This document shows positions 26,367-35,028 of a stretch of DNA of 51,783 nt, one piece after another. The DNA is from Neomegalonema sp. (GTDB taxonomy: Bacteria > Pseudomonadota > Alphaproteobacteria > Rhodobacterales > Rhodobacteraceae). The stretch spans positions 1-51,783 of the forward strand of contig JALEFY010000020.1 of NCBI GenBank assembly GCA_022760435.1. Direction: 5' to 3'. Every line of letters begins with the position of its first letter. The stretch's first letter is position 1. The notes beneath the pieces are model-generated. The model did not search any database, was not told where the DNA came from, and was given only the letters and a program-made list of their open reading frames with translations. The position numbers and the translations under genes were made by a program.

Positions 26367-26669
26367 ATGAGCGAGAGCGAAGAGACTTCTTCCTCTGAAC
26401 TGGGTAAACGGATCAGCGACGCGAAGGCGGCGCTTGAGCCGGAGAAGCCCTCCGCTGGCCAGGCCCAGGCGATGGCAAGTGTCTGGCGTATGACGCTCGA
26501 CATGGTCATCGGCACCGCGTTCGGGTTCGCGATTGGGTGGGGGCTGGACAGTCTGTTCGGCACCAAGCCGATCTTGATGGTTGTATTTGGCCTGTTGGGC
26601 TTCGCCGCCGGCATCAAGCTGGTGATGGACGAAGCCAAACGGATGAATGAGCGCGCGCGCGACGAGTGA
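26367..26669 (+). CDS. ATP synthase protein I (AtpI)
   Basis: A 100-aa membrane protein with two hydrophobic helices (about 45-63 and 70-88), an acidic/serine N-terminus and a charged C-terminus. AtpI is a non-structural assembly factor thought to help form the c-ring or supply Mg2+; it is first in F0 operons. Identity rests on size, topology and position before atpB. Confidence 0.88.
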   Translation: MSESEETSSSELGKRISDAKAALEPEKPSAGQAQAMASVWRMTLDMVIGTAFGFAIGWGLDSLFGTKPILMVVFGLLGFAAGIKLVMDEAKRMNERARDE

Positions 26670-26747
26670 GCGCACGCAGCAGGGTAGGGCCTGAAAAGGT
26701 CGGATGAGTGCCCAACGGGCACGTGCGGGAAAAGAAGGAGCGTCGCA

Positions 26748-27521
26748 GTGGCGTCATCGAGCGAAGGTGAAATGGTCATTGACCCGATTCACCAGTTCCA
26801 GATTTTCGACCTTTTCGGCGGTGAGAAACTTGGCTTTCTCTCCTTCACCAACTCGTCGCTTTGGATGGTGATCATCTTCGCGGCGGCGATTGCGCTTTTC
26901 CTGATCGGCTCGCGCGGTCGGGCGATCGTGCCGAGCCGCCTGCAATCGCTGGCCGAAGTCATCTACGATTTCATTCGCAAGATGGTGCGCGATGTCGCGG
27001 GCGAGGAAGGCTTGCGCTACTTCCCCTATATCTTCACGCTCTTCGTGTTCATCGCCTTTGCGAACCTGCTCGGCCTGATCCCGAACTCCTTCACCGTCAC
27101 CAGCCATTTCGCGGTAACCGGCGCGCTGGCGCTGACGGTTTTCGTGACCGTGACTGCGATCGGTTTCTGGAAGCACGGCCTGCATTTCCTGAGCTTCTTC
27201 GTGCCGCAAGATGCGCCACTGGTGCTCAAGCCGGTCCTGGCGGTGATTGAAGTGATCGCCTACTTTGTGCGCCCGCTGAGCCACTCTGTGCGTCTGGGCG
27301 CCAACATGATCGCGGGTCACGCGATCCTCAAGGTTTTCGCCGCCTTCGCCACTTCGGCAGCGGTTTATGGATTGTCCGGGATGACGGCGCTCGTCTCGGG
27401 CTTGTCGGTAGCGGCGATGGTGCCGCTCTTCGCGCTCGAGCTGCTCGTGGCACTCGTGCAGGCCTACATCTTCGTGATTTTGACCACGATCTATCTGAAC
27501 GACGCCCTGCATATGCACTAG
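26748..27521 (+). CDS. F0 ATP synthase subunit a
   Basis: A 257-aa polytopic inner-membrane protein forming the proton half-channels beside the c-ring. The essential Arg is in the family signature [13 protein letters not shown]. The long C-terminal helices typical of subunit a are present ([15 protein letters not shown]). The start is GTG 26748, supported by AAGGAG 7 bases upstream. Second gene of the atpI-B-E-F'-F operon. Confidence 0.96.
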   Translation: MASSSEGEMVIDPIHQFQIFDLFGGEKLGFLSFTNSSLWMVIIFAAAIALFLIGSRGRAIVPSRLQSLAEVIYDFIRKMVRDVAGEEGLRYFPYIFTLFVFIAFANLLGLIPNSFTVTSHFAVTGALALTVFVTVTAIGFWKHGLHFLSFFVPQDAPLVLKPVLAVIEVIAYFVRPLSHSVRLGANMIAGHAILKVFAAFATSAAVYGLSGMTALVSGLSVAAMVPLFALELLVALVQAYIFVILTTIYLNDALHMH

Positions 27522-27586
27522 GGGCTTCGGCTCGGGTAGCGTTTTGGCCAAATTTAAAACTTGTTACTAGTCTCAGGAGAACGAAC

Positions 27587-27823
27587 ATGACGGGTGATAT
27601 CGCACAACTCGGGCAGTACATCGGTGCCGGTCTGGCTTGCCTGGCTCTCGCTGGCGCAGCCATGGGTGTTGGCAACGTTGCTGGCAACTTCCTCAACGGC
27701 GCCCTGCGCAACCCGGCCGCTGCCAAAGAGCAAACCGGCAACTTCTTCGTCGGCATGGCCTTCGCAGAAGCACTGGGCCTCTTCGGCTTCGTGGTCGCGC
27801 TGCTGCTGCTCTTCGCGGTCTAA
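27587..27823 (+). CDS. F0 ATP synthase subunit c
   Basis: A 78-aa hairpin proteolipid whose oligomer is the rotor ring. The first helix has the glycine-rich packing stretch ([12 protein letters not shown]), the polar loop is R41-N-P43, and the proton-binding carboxylate is E61 in the second helix (FAEALGLF). AGGAG lies 9 bases before ATG 27587. The gaps before (65 bases) and after (121 bases) are larger than elsewhere in the operon. Confidence 0.97.
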   Translation: MTGDIAQLGQYIGAGLACLALAGAAMGVGNVAGNFLNGALRNPAAAKEQTGNFFVGMAFAEALGLFGFVVALLLLFAV

Positions 27824-27833
27824 GAACCGATCC

Positions 27834-27854
27834 GCGCAGGGCAGATCTCTGCGC
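27834..27854 (+). other. Small hairpin between atpE and atpF'
   Basis: Stem GCGCAG (27834-27839) / CTGCGC (27849-27854), extended inwards by a G-T and a G-C pair. It lies 11 bases past the atpE stop in a 121-base gap. Intercistronic hairpins here could stabilise the subunit c message, which is needed in excess; this is inference. Confidence 0.3.
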
Positions 27855-27944
27855 AGGAGCGACAAGGGTTGGCGCGGGTGCCGCGCCGATCCATCAAACA
27901 AGACCCCTCGTAATCAAGACCACTCGACCGGATAGGATCTACGA

Positions 27945-28553
27945 ATGGCCTCGGGAAAAGAGACCCACGCGCAAGCTGGGCACGCGCAAGACGCGCCTCA
28001 CGCAGACGCCATGCACGCGGAAGTCGGACATGCCGATCACGGATCGGGCGGCCTCCCGCAGCTGAGCCAAACCGACAGTTTTGCGTCGCAGATTGTCTGG
28101 CTCGCCATCACTCTGGTCGGCCTTTATGTGGTGCTGTCCAAATTCGCGTTGCCGCGCATTGAGGCGACGCTCGGTGAACGCCAGGATACGCTGGTTGGCG
28201 ATCTGGACACCGCCGAAGAGCTCAACCGCAAAGCGGAAGAAGCCGAGAAAGCCTATTTGCAGTCGCTGAAAGATGCGCGCGGAGAGGCTCAGAAAATTGC
28301 AGACAAGGCCAAGGCTGAGATCAAGGCAGATCTTGATATCGCCCAGGCTCAAGTCGACAAAGTCATCGCCGAGAAGGCAGCGGAAAGCGCCGCCAAGCTC
28401 AAGGAAATCGAGGCCCAGGCCGGTCAGAACGCGGCGGCGATTGCCGAAGAAACCGCGAGCGAGATCGTCGCCGCCTTTACCAACAAGACGGCCGATGCCG
28501 CGCTGATCAAATCAACGATCGCAGAGCGCCTGGCAGGCCGGTTCGGAGGCTGA
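27945..28553 (+). CDS. F0 ATP synthase subunit b'
   Basis: A 202-aa peripheral-stalk subunit: an His/Ala/Asp-rich N-terminal extension (about 1-40), one membrane helix (about 50-68), then a long charged, Ala-rich helix to the C-terminus. The b' form, paired with b, is typical of photosynthetic and alphaproteobacterial ATP synthases. The N-terminal extension with several His is longer than in many relatives. Ends one base before atpF. Confidence 0.92.
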   Translation: MASGKETHAQAGHAQDAPHADAMHAEVGHADHGSGGLPQLSQTDSFASQIVWLAITLVGLYVVLSKFALPRIEATLGERQDTLVGDLDTAEELNRKAEEAEKAYLQSLKDARGEAQKIADKAKAEIKADLDIAQAQVDKVIAEKAAESAAKLKEIEAQAGQNAAAIAEETASEIVAAFTNKTADAALIKSTIAERLAGRFGG

Positions 28554-28554
28554 C

Positions 28555-29067
28555 ATGATCGCTTATGCCGGAGATTTCCTCGCGCTGGATAACTCAGAAA
28601 CCTGGGTGATCATCGCCTTTCTGCTTTTCATCGCTCTGCTGTTTTACGTCGGCGCGCATACCATCATCGGCAACGCGCTGGATCAACGCGCCGAAGGGAT
28701 CCGCAGCCAATTGGACAATGCGCGCTCCTTGCGTGAGCAGGCGCAAACCAAGCTGGCCGAGATCGAGCGCAAGCAGCAGGTGGTGAAGACCCAGGCTGCC
28801 GAGATCGTCGAGAAAGCCAAGCGCGATGCGCAAGAAGCGGCGAAGAAAGCCAAGGAAGACATCGCAGCCTCGGTCGCCCAGCGCCAAAAGGCCGCTGAAG
28901 ATCAGATCGCAGCAGCGGAAGCCGAGGCGGTTCGCCGTGTGCGCAATGAGGCGGTTGATGCCGCAACCGTTGCTGCGAGCGCAGCGATGAAGAAAGCGAT
29001 GAGCGGCGGCGATCGCGCTGCCTCGATTGATGACGCGATCAACGATGTGATCAAGCGTCTGAACTGA
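28555..29067 (+). CDS. F0 ATP synthase subunit b
   Basis: A 170-aa stalk subunit with one N-terminal membrane helix (about 15-38) followed by a continuous charged helix rich in Ala, Lys, Glu and Gln. With b' it forms the heterodimeric stator linking subunit a to F1. Last gene of the F0 operon; a strong terminator follows. The F1 genes are not in the window, as expected for the split ATP synthase operons of Alphaproteobacteria. Confidence 0.94.
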   Translation: MIAYAGDFLALDNSETWVIIAFLLFIALLFYVGAHTIIGNALDQRAEGIRSQLDNARSLREQAQTKLAEIERKQQVVKTQAAEIVEKAKRDAQEAAKKAKEDIAASVAQRQKAAEDQIAAAEAEAVRRVRNEAVDAATVAASAAMKKAMSGGDRAASIDDAINDVIKRLN

Positions 29068-29098
29068 TATCCTTCGCGGTCAGCATCGGAAAGATTTC

Positions 29099-29129
29099 AA
29101 GGCGCGGGTTCTCCCGCGCCTTCTTCATT
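29099..29129 (+). terminator. Terminator of the F0 operon
   Basis: Perfect 10-bp stem AAGGCGCGGG / CCCGCGCCTT with a TTCT loop, followed by CTTCATT. It lies 32 bases after atpF and before the convergent AhpD-like gene, so it may act in both directions. Confidence 0.8.
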
Positions 29130-29142
29130 GCCGGACGGGGGC

Positions 29143-29739
29143 TTATCGATTCATCGCGTGGTATTCAGGGTTGGGCCGCATATCGACCGCCGAGGCCATG
29201 CGATTGGTCATGTTGAAGAAGCTGGCCACGGCGGCAATGTCCCAGATATCGCGATCGGTCCAGCCAACCTTACGCAGCGCTTCGCGGTCCTTCTCGATGA
29301 TCTTCGATGAAGCGGATGTCATCTTCTGCGCAAATTCGAGCATCGCCGCCTGTTTGGGCTCCAGATCGGCGGCGCGCCAGTTCATCACCAGCATCTCGCC
29401 CAGAACCGGGTCGCCCGACAGAGCTCTCACCGCCTGGCCATGCGCGGTAAGGCAATAGAAGCAATGGTTGTTGCTTGAGACGACAACCGCGATCATTTCG
29501 CGCTCAAGCTTCGAAAGCCCGCTCGGTGCCAACATCAGATCATTATACATGCCCGAAAAAGCGCGGAGCTTTTCAGGATCAAAGGCATAGGCGCGCAGCA
29601 CATTCGGGATCATGCCGAGCTTTTCTTCGCATTTGGCGAAATAGGCGGCGATATCCTCGGGCAGTGGCTCGGCCATCGGCAGATCGAGCGCGGTTGGCGG
29701 CGCATCATCGGCCAGCACGGGTGATTGTGGATTATCCAT
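29143..29739 (-). CDS. AhpD-like peroxidase-related protein (carboxymuconolactone decarboxylase fold)
   Basis: A 198-aa protein of the AhpD/CMD family, uncharacterised-peroxidase subgroup. The redox centre is visible as an Glu-rich helix EREMIAVVVSS followed by C-x2-C and a His (NHCFYCLTAHG). Such proteins reduce peroxides through the CxxC pair, usually with a partner reductant. In ATGCCCATG, AGGAG abuts the first ATG and lies 6 bases from the second, so ATG 29739 is the likely start. Last gene of the dapA-smpB-GNAT unit. Confidence 0.87.
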   Translation of the reverse strand: MDNPQSPVLADDAPPTALDLPMAEPLPEDIAAYFAKCEEKLGMIPNVLRAYAFDPEKLRAFSGMYNDLMLAPSGLSKLEREMIAVVVSSNNHCFYCLTAHGQAVRALSGDPVLGEMLVMNWRAADLEPKQAAMLEFAQKMTSASSKIIEKDREALRKVGWTDRDIWDIAAVASFFNMTNRMASAVDMRPNPEYHAMNR

Positions 29740-29785
29740 GGGCATCTCCTCTTCAGACGCCCGGTCAGACTTGTTATAGCGGTAA

Positions 29786-30550
29786 TTAGGGGCGCCGCAG
29801 ATAACGGTAGCGGCAAAACGGGCGAAAGCCGAGCCCCTGATACAGCGCCAAGGCACCGGTATTGCCAAGTTCGACCGACACCGCCAGTGTCTCGGCGCCA
29901 TTCTGTGCAGCCCAACGCGCGCATTGATAGACCAGATCTCGGCCCAGATGGCGCCGCCGCGCCCAAGGGGTGACCAGAAGCGCATGCGCGCAGGCATAGC
30001 CTGCGCTCGCAGCATCGCCGCGCGCGGTGAAGCAGGCTCCGGCAAGGCGTTGATCAAGGCGACCGGCGAAGATCTGGCTCCCCAAACCCAGTGCTGCGGC
30101 GCGGGTCATCACCGCCCGCCGCCCCGAATCGATCCCGCCAGCGCGCCATAGCTCATCGAGCTCGGCCAGCGGGCAGGAGACAGCGATCAGGTAGGGCCGC
30201 GTGTCTTGAGCAAACGGCTCGGTGCACAGCCCGGCGACCGGCACCTCGAGCACCGCGCAGGCCATACCTGCCTCAAAGCCGCGCTGGGCGAGCGCCTCGA
30301 GCACCGCTGGGGGAGGATGATCCTCCAAGATCTGGAACAGCGGCTCGAGCCCGCGTTGCCGATACCAGGCTTCCACGCCATCGAGCGCATTGATCAGGTC
30401 CTCGGACTGCGCGGCCAAGGGGGTGGCGGCATTCACCCGCTGCCCGCCGCCCGGTGACGCGCGCAACAGCCAGGGCCCCACTGTGCCGATCTCGGCAGCA
30501 GGCCAGGTTTTGTCCTGCAGATCGAGGTAGATTTCCGAAGCGATCTGCAT
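29786..30550 (-). CDS. GNAT family N-acetyltransferase
   Basis: A 254-aa protein with a C-terminal acetyltransferase domain: the acetyl-CoA segment reads LLVTPWARRRHLGRDLV (R/Q-x-x-G-x-G variant, here RRHLGR), and the end has ELGNTGALALYQGLGFR as in many GNATs. The N-terminal half resembles a degenerate second GNAT-like domain. Substrate unknown. ATG 30550 is 22 bases after smpB, so it is probably co-transcribed with dapA-smpB. Confidence 0.8.
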   Translation of the reverse strand: MQIASEIYLDLQDKTWPAAEIGTVGPWLLRASPGGGQRVNAATPLAAQSEDLINALDGVEAWYRQRGLEPLFQILEDHPPPAVLEALAQRGFEAGMACAVLEVPVAGLCTEPFAQDTRPYLIAVSCPLAELDELWRAGGIDSGRRAVMTRAAALGLGSQIFAGRLDQRLAGACFTARGDAASAGYACAHALLVTPWARRRHLGRDLVYQCARWAAQNGAETLAVSVELGNTGALALYQGLGFRPFCRYRYLRRP

Positions 30551-30572
30551 GGGCCCTTTCTGCGCGGCGTTT

Positions 30573-31049
30573 TCAGCCAGCGCCTTGCTTGAGCACGCGC
30601 TGCTTTTGGCGGTTCCAGTCACGTTGCTTGTCCGTATCGCGCTTGTCATGCAGTTTCTTGCCCTTGGCAAGACCAAGCTCGAGTTTCGCCAAGCCCTTCT
30701 CGTTGAAATACATGCGCAAGGGGATCAGCGTCATGCCTTCGCGGCTGACACCGCGGCTCAGCCGGGCAATCTCGCGGCCATGCAAGAGCAGCTTGCGGCG
30801 GCGGCGCTCATCATGGTTGAAGCGCTTTTCCTTGTCATATTGCGGGATATAGGCGTTGATCAGGTAGATCGCCCCATCATCCTCCAGCGAAGCATAGGAT
30901 TCGGCGATATTCGCCTTGCCTTCGCGCAGCGCCTTGACCTCGGTGCCGACGAGCATGATGCCGGCCTCGAGCGTATCCTCAATGAAGTAATTATGCCGAG
31001 CCTTGCGGTTATCGGCGATGAGTTTGGTGCGATCTTTGAGCTTGGCCAT
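30573..31049 (-). CDS. SsrA-binding protein SmpB
   Basis: A 158-aa RNA-binding protein, full length, that delivers tmRNA to stalled ribosomes. The N-terminal [18 protein letters not shown] and [11 protein letters not shown] stretches and the C-terminal basic tail ([11 protein letters not shown], then QKQR) that enters the mRNA channel are all present. It lies 25 bases after dapA, a frequent alphaproteobacterial neighbour. No tmRNA gene is seen in the window. Confidence 0.97.
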   Translation of the reverse strand: MAKLKDRTKLIADNRKARHNYFIEDTLEAGIMLVGTEVKALREGKANIAESYASLEDDGAIYLINAYIPQYDKEKRFNHDERRRRKLLLHGREIARLSRGVSREGMTLIPLRMYFNEKGLAKLELGLAKGKKLHDKRDTDKQRDWNRQKQRVLKQGAG

Positions 31050-31074
31050 GACGCGAGCAGATGGGGAGCCGGGA

Positions 31075-31953
31075 TCAGGCGTTCAAGAGCCCGGCATGGG
31101 TCATTGCTGCCCTCACCCGCGCTTCGGTGGGCGCAGTGATCGGGTAGAGCGGTGCGCGAAGCTCATTGGCGCATTTGCCAAGCACTGACAGGGCGTATTT
31201 CGCCGGGCCCGGGCTGGGCTCGGCAAACAATGCCTCATGCAGCGGCATCAGACGATCCTGGATCGCGCGGGCAGCGGCGAAATCTCCTGCCAGGGTCGCT
31301 TCTTGCATCTGCGCGCACAGGCGCGGCGCGACATTGGCGGTCACTGAAATGCAGCCCCGGCCACCATGAGCGTTGAAACCGAGCGCGGTACCATCCTCGC
31401 CCGAGAGCTGGATGAAATCCTCGCCGACCAGAGTGCGCATGATCGAAGGTCGGGTGAGATCGGCGGAGGCGTCCTTGATCCCGACGATTCGCGGCAATCG
31501 TGCCAGGGTCGCGACGGTCTCGGGCTTGATATCGGCAACAGTCCGGCCAGGGACATTATAGATGAAGATCGGAATATCCACCGCGTCATGGATGGCGGTG
31601 AAATGGTTGATCAGCCCTTGCTGGGTTGGCTTGTTGTAATAGGGCACAACCACCAGCGCCGCATCTGCGCCGACCGCTTTTGCGTGTTCGGTGAAGTCGA
31701 TGGCTTCGGTGGTATTGTTCGAGCCGCTCCCCGCGATCACCGGGACGCGCTTGTTGGCGATCCGGACCACTTCCGCGACCACTTCCTTATGCTCTTCGGG
31801 GCTTAATGTCGGCGACTCGCCGGTGGTACCCACAGGCACCAGGCCATGAGTGCCTTCGCTGATCTGCCATTCGACAAAGCTGCGAAGCGCATCCATATCG
31901 ACGCGGCCGTCACGCATCGGTGTGACCAGTGCCGGAATCGACCCCTTGAACAT
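31075..31953 (-). CDS. 4-hydroxy-tetrahydrodipicolinate synthase
   Basis: A 292-aa TIM-barrel aldolase that condenses pyruvate with aspartate semialdehyde, the first committed step to diaminopimelate and lysine. The Schiff-base lysine is K160 (VGIKDAS), with Y132 in FIYNVPGRT and the GTTGE loop at 42-46. [12 protein letters not shown] is the common N-terminus; an ATG three codons upstream (31962) is also possible and has GAGAGG only 2 bases away, so the start is not settled. Divergent from the lytic transglycosylase gene. Confidence 0.95.
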   Translation of the reverse strand: MFKGSIPALVTPMRDGRVDMDALRSFVEWQISEGTHGLVPVGTTGESPTLSPEEHKEVVAEVVRIANKRVPVIAGSGSNNTTEAIDFTEHAKAVGADAALVVVPYYNKPTQQGLINHFTAIHDAVDIPIFIYNVPGRTVADIKPETVATLARLPRIVGIKDASADLTRPSIMRTLVGEDFIQLSGEDGTALGFNAHGGRGCISVTANVAPRLCAQMQEATLAGDFAAARAIQDRLMPLHEALFAEPSPGPAKYALSVLGKCANELRAPLYPITAPTEARVRAAMTHAGLLNA

Positions 31954-32117
31954 CCTAACCATTCCCTCTCATCTATCTGAGGACGCAACACTAGGGCGGT
32001 TGCGCCACGCTCGCAAGCATTCCCGCACGCGTCATCGGCGGTGCGAGGCTTTGCTTCTAGACTTATCGCGCGTCGGGCGAAAGCTTCGCGTGAACTCGGG
32101 AATCAGGGACGATCCGA

Positions 32118-34148
32118 ATGTCACTCTTGACGGTGAGACAGCGGCTTGGCAGCGGGGCGAGAGGGGCTTTGCTGGCGCTCGGGATCGGAGCGATATTGAG
32201 CGCTGCGTTGCCGCTTTCGGTGCAGGCGAAGCGTCAGCCCGGGGCGTTGGCGCCGAGCGAAGCGCCGAGCCCGCAGCGCTCGCGTGATGCGCGGATCGTG
32301 AGAATGGCGCTCAGCGGCGTTGCGCTGCCGAGCAGTCTGAGCCGCTCGCATCCGGTGCTTCGCGATCCGATTGCGCAGGATCTGGCGCTGTGGGCGCAGA
32401 TACGCCGCGCAGCTTCCAGCGATTGGTCGGCCCTTTCGGGGCTGTTGAGCCGCCGGGGCCATTGGCCGGCAATGGGCGCTGTGCAGGCCCATGCCGAGCG
32501 CGCGATGCCGGCTGGCTTGGGGGCGGATGAGGTGCTCGGGTTCTTCAAGGAGCGCGCGCCCAACACCGGGCGCGGTGCCCGCTTGCTCGGCGAAGCGCTG
32601 ATCGGGCTGGGCCGGGCGGCCGAGGGTGAGCTCTGGATCAAGCAGGCCTGGAAAACTCTGCGCATCACGCGCGATGAGACCGATCTGTTTCTTGCCCGTC
32701 ACCAGCGATTGCTCCGCGATCTGCATGCAGAGCGCATCGATATGCTGATCGAGCGCGATCAGCTCAGCAATGCCTTGCGTCTGGCGCGGGCCCTTCCCGC
32801 CGATGAGCGCGCATTTGTCGAGGCTCGGGTAGCGCTCTTGCGCGGACAGCGCGGGGTTGATCGCAAGGTGGCGCGGCTCAAAGCGCAATATCAGCAAGAT
32901 CCGAGGCTCGATTATGCCCGCGTGGTCTGGCGCCATCGCCGCGGCAAGGTTGCGGATGCCGAGACGCTGATGCGCTCTGCCACTTCGGACGATCTGATCC
33001 AGCCGCAGCTTTGGGCTTCGCGGCGGGCGCTCTTCGCGCGGGATGCGCTAGAGGAGGGACGGGCGGCCGATGCCTATACTCTGGCCGCAGAGCATGGGCT
33101 CGATTTCGGAACGCGGTTTGCCGATCTGGAATGGTTCGCAGGATGGGTCGCGCTGCGCCATCAGGACAAGGCGGCGGTCGCGCTCGATCATTTCGCGACC
33201 CTTTGGGCGGGGGTGCGCACGCCGATCTCACGGGGCCGCGCGGCGTATTGGGCTGCGCGCTCGGCGGAGCAATTGGGCGATCAGGAGCAAGCGGGGATCT
33301 GGTGGCAGCGCGCGTCGGAATATGCGGCGGTTTTCTATGGTCAACTCGCAGCAGAGCGGCGCTTTGGCGCGTATCGATTGCCGGTAGCAGCGACCGTCGC
33401 CCCCAGCCATCGCCGCTGGCAAGCGATTGAGAGTGAGATGATCCATGCCGCTCGCCTGTTGGCCAGTGCCGGGGAGGCTGCCGAGGCCCGTCTGTTCTTC
33501 CGCGCGCTGGCGGCGCGACAGCAAACCGAAGGCGATTTTGCCCAAGTCGCCCAAATCGCTCGGCAAATCGGCGGTGCAGGGGCGCAGATCAAGGTTGCCG
33601 AAGAGGCGCTCGATCATGGCATCGTGCTGTGGGACTCGCTCTATCCTCTGCCGGTATCGGTCGATTTTCGGCACCGCAGGAGTGAGGCGGCGCTGCTCCT
33701 TGGCATCGCCCGGCAGGAGAGCCGCTTTGCGTTCGAGGCCGGTAGCGGCGCCGGGGCGCGCGGGCTCATGCAGTTGATGCCGGCCACCGCGAGGAAAGTC
33801 GCGCGCGACCGGGGCGATGCCTATGACCGCGCCGCGCTCACCGATGATCCCGAATATAATCTGGTGCTTGCCGATCACTATCTGGCCGATCTGGTCGAGC
33901 GATTTGACGGCTCTTACGTGTTGGCAGTGGCGGCCTACAATGCTGGGCCGAGCAATGTGGGCAAATGGATTGATCGCTTCGGCGATCCGCGTGCGCAGGA
34001 TGTGGATATCGTCGACTGGATCGAGAGCATTCCGTTTCGTGAGACCCGAAATTACGTCCAGCGGGTTCTGGAGGGGGTGCAGGTCTATCGCGCCCGCCTT
34101 TCCGATGGGGCAACGCCCTTGCGTCTGGCCGGGGACCTGGCACGCTAG
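32118..34148 (+). CDS. Soluble lytic murein transglycosylase
   Basis: A 676-aa periplasmic peptidoglycan lyase. An N-terminal signal peptide (about 1-36, ending SVQAK) precedes a long superhelical, TPR-like region of about 450 residues, as in Slt70. The catalytic SLT domain is at about 515-660: Glu534 in ARQESRF, then GLMQLMPATA, YNLVLADHYL and AVAAYNAGP. It cleaves glycan strands with formation of 1,6-anhydro-muropeptides. Two copies of a 44-bp palindromic repeat follow directly. Confidence 0.95.
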   Translation: MSLLTVRQRLGSGARGALLALGIGAILSAALPLSVQAKRQPGALAPSEAPSPQRSRDARIVRMALSGVALPSSLSRSHPVLRDPIAQDLALWAQIRRAASSDWSALSGLLSRRGHWPAMGAVQAHAERAMPAGLGADEVLGFFKERAPNTGRGARLLGEALIGLGRAAEGELWIKQAWKTLRITRDETDLFLARHQRLLRDLHAERIDMLIERDQLSNALRLARALPADERAFVEARVALLRGQRGVDRKVARLKAQYQQDPRLDYARVVWRHRRGKVADAETLMRSATSDDLIQPQLWASRRALFARDALEEGRAADAYTLAAEHGLDFGTRFADLEWFAGWVALRHQDKAAVALDHFATLWAGVRTPISRGRAAYWAARSAEQLGDQEQAGIWWQRASEYAAVFYGQLAAERRFGAYRLPVAATVAPSHRRWQAIESEMIHAARLLASAGEAAEARLFFRALAARQQTEGDFAQVAQIARQIGGAGAQIKVAEEALDHGIVLWDSLYPLPVSVDFRHRRSEAALLLGIARQESRFAFEAGSGAGARGLMQLMPATARKVARDRGDAYDRAALTDDPEYNLVLADHYLADLVERFDGSYVLAVAAYNAGPSNVGKWIDRFGDPRAQDVDIVDWIESIPFRETRNYVQRVLEGVQVYRARLSDGATPLRLAGDLAR

Positions 34149-34152
34149 CCAA

Positions 34153-34253
34153 GCATGATCAGGATAAGTGGATACCGGTTATCCGTCCGATCATGCGACC
34201 AAAGAACCAGCATGATCAGGATAAGTGGACACCGGTTACCCGCCCGATCATGC
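34153..34253. repeat. Two tandem copies of a 44-bp alphaproteobacterial palindrome
   Basis: Copies at 34153-34196 and 34210-34253, 57 bases apart. Outer arms are GCATGATC and GATCATGC; inside are GGATAA and, in copy 1, TTATCC. The two copies differ at three C/T positions. The GCATGATC...ACCGG...GATCATGC pattern is a known class of intergenic repeat in Rhizobiales and other Alphaproteobacteria. Confidence 0.88.
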
Positions 34254-34325
34254 AAAAAGAGCAAAAAAAGATCCAACAGGGCAGCGCCGCCATCGGCCTC
34301 GCTCTGGTTTCAGGAGGAAACACCC

Positions 34326-35015
34326 ATGGCTATCCGCGCTTGCGTCTTTGACGCTTATGGCACGTTGTTCGATGTCAATGCGGCCGCGCGCGAGGCCGCC
34401 GCTGAACCGGGGAGCGAGGTCTTCGCAGCGGTTTGGGAAGGCGTTGCAGCGCTATGGCGGCTCAAGCAGCTCGAATACACCTGGCTGCGGGCGATCACCG
34501 GCGATCACGCTGATTTCTGGACGGTGACGCAGGACAGTCTCGATTACACTCTCGAGAAATTCGAGCTTCAGGACAGCGCGCTGCGCGCTCGGCTGCTGCA
34601 ACTCTATTTCGAACTCTCCGCCTTTGCCGAAGTGCCGCAGATGCTCGGCGCGCTCAAGCAGGCGGGGTACAAGCTTGCGATCCTCTCCAATGGTGAGCCG
34701 AAGATGCTGGCGGCCGCGTCGGCAAGTGCGGGCATCGATGGCTTGCTCGATGCGATCCTCAGCGTGCAAAGCGTCGGTATTTTCAAACCGGCGCCGCAGG
34801 TCTATGGGCTGGTGACCGAGCATTTCGAGTGCCTGCGCGAAGAAGTGCTGTTCGTCTCCTCGAATGGTTGGGATGTGAACAGCGCCGCAGCCTATGGCTT
34901 TCAGGCGGTCTGGGCCAACCGTCGCGCCGAGCCGGTCGAGCGGATCGGCGAGCCGCCGCGGGCTGTGCTCCACGATCTGAGCGACCTGCCAAAACTGGTC
35001 CCGGCGCTGGGCTGA
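34326..35015 (+). CDS. Haloacid dehalogenase, type II
   Basis: A 229-aa HAD-superfamily hydrolase of the L-2-haloacid dehalogenase type. Motif I DAYGTLFD holds the nucleophile D9; SNGEP is motif II; FKPAPQ gives the lysine of motif III; and FVSSNGWDVNSA is the dehalogenase-type motif IV. Relatives remove halide from 2-haloalkanoic acids by an ester intermediate, but many are phosphatase-like, so the physiological substrate is uncertain. ATG 34326 has AGGAGG 8 bases upstream. An in-frame upstream extension passes through the palindromic repeats and is rejected. Convergent with gor, 13 bases apart. Confidence 0.9.
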   Translation: MAIRACVFDAYGTLFDVNAAAREAAAEPGSEVFAAVWEGVAALWRLKQLEYTWLRAITGDHADFWTVTQDSLDYTLEKFELQDSALRARLLQLYFELSAFAEVPQMLGALKQAGYKLAILSNGEPKMLAAASASAGIDGLLDAILSVQSVGIFKPAPQVYGLVTEHFECLREEVLFVSSNGWDVNSAAAYGFQAVWANRRAEPVERIGEPPRAVLHDLSDLPKLVPALG

Positions 35016-35028
35016 GGCGCTTGAGCGG

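Noticed and set aside
34155-34325. N-terminal extension of the haloacid dehalogenase
   Set aside because: It would translate both palindromic repeats (a duplicated peptide), while ATG 34326 has an ideal AGGAGG and begins the canonical domain.
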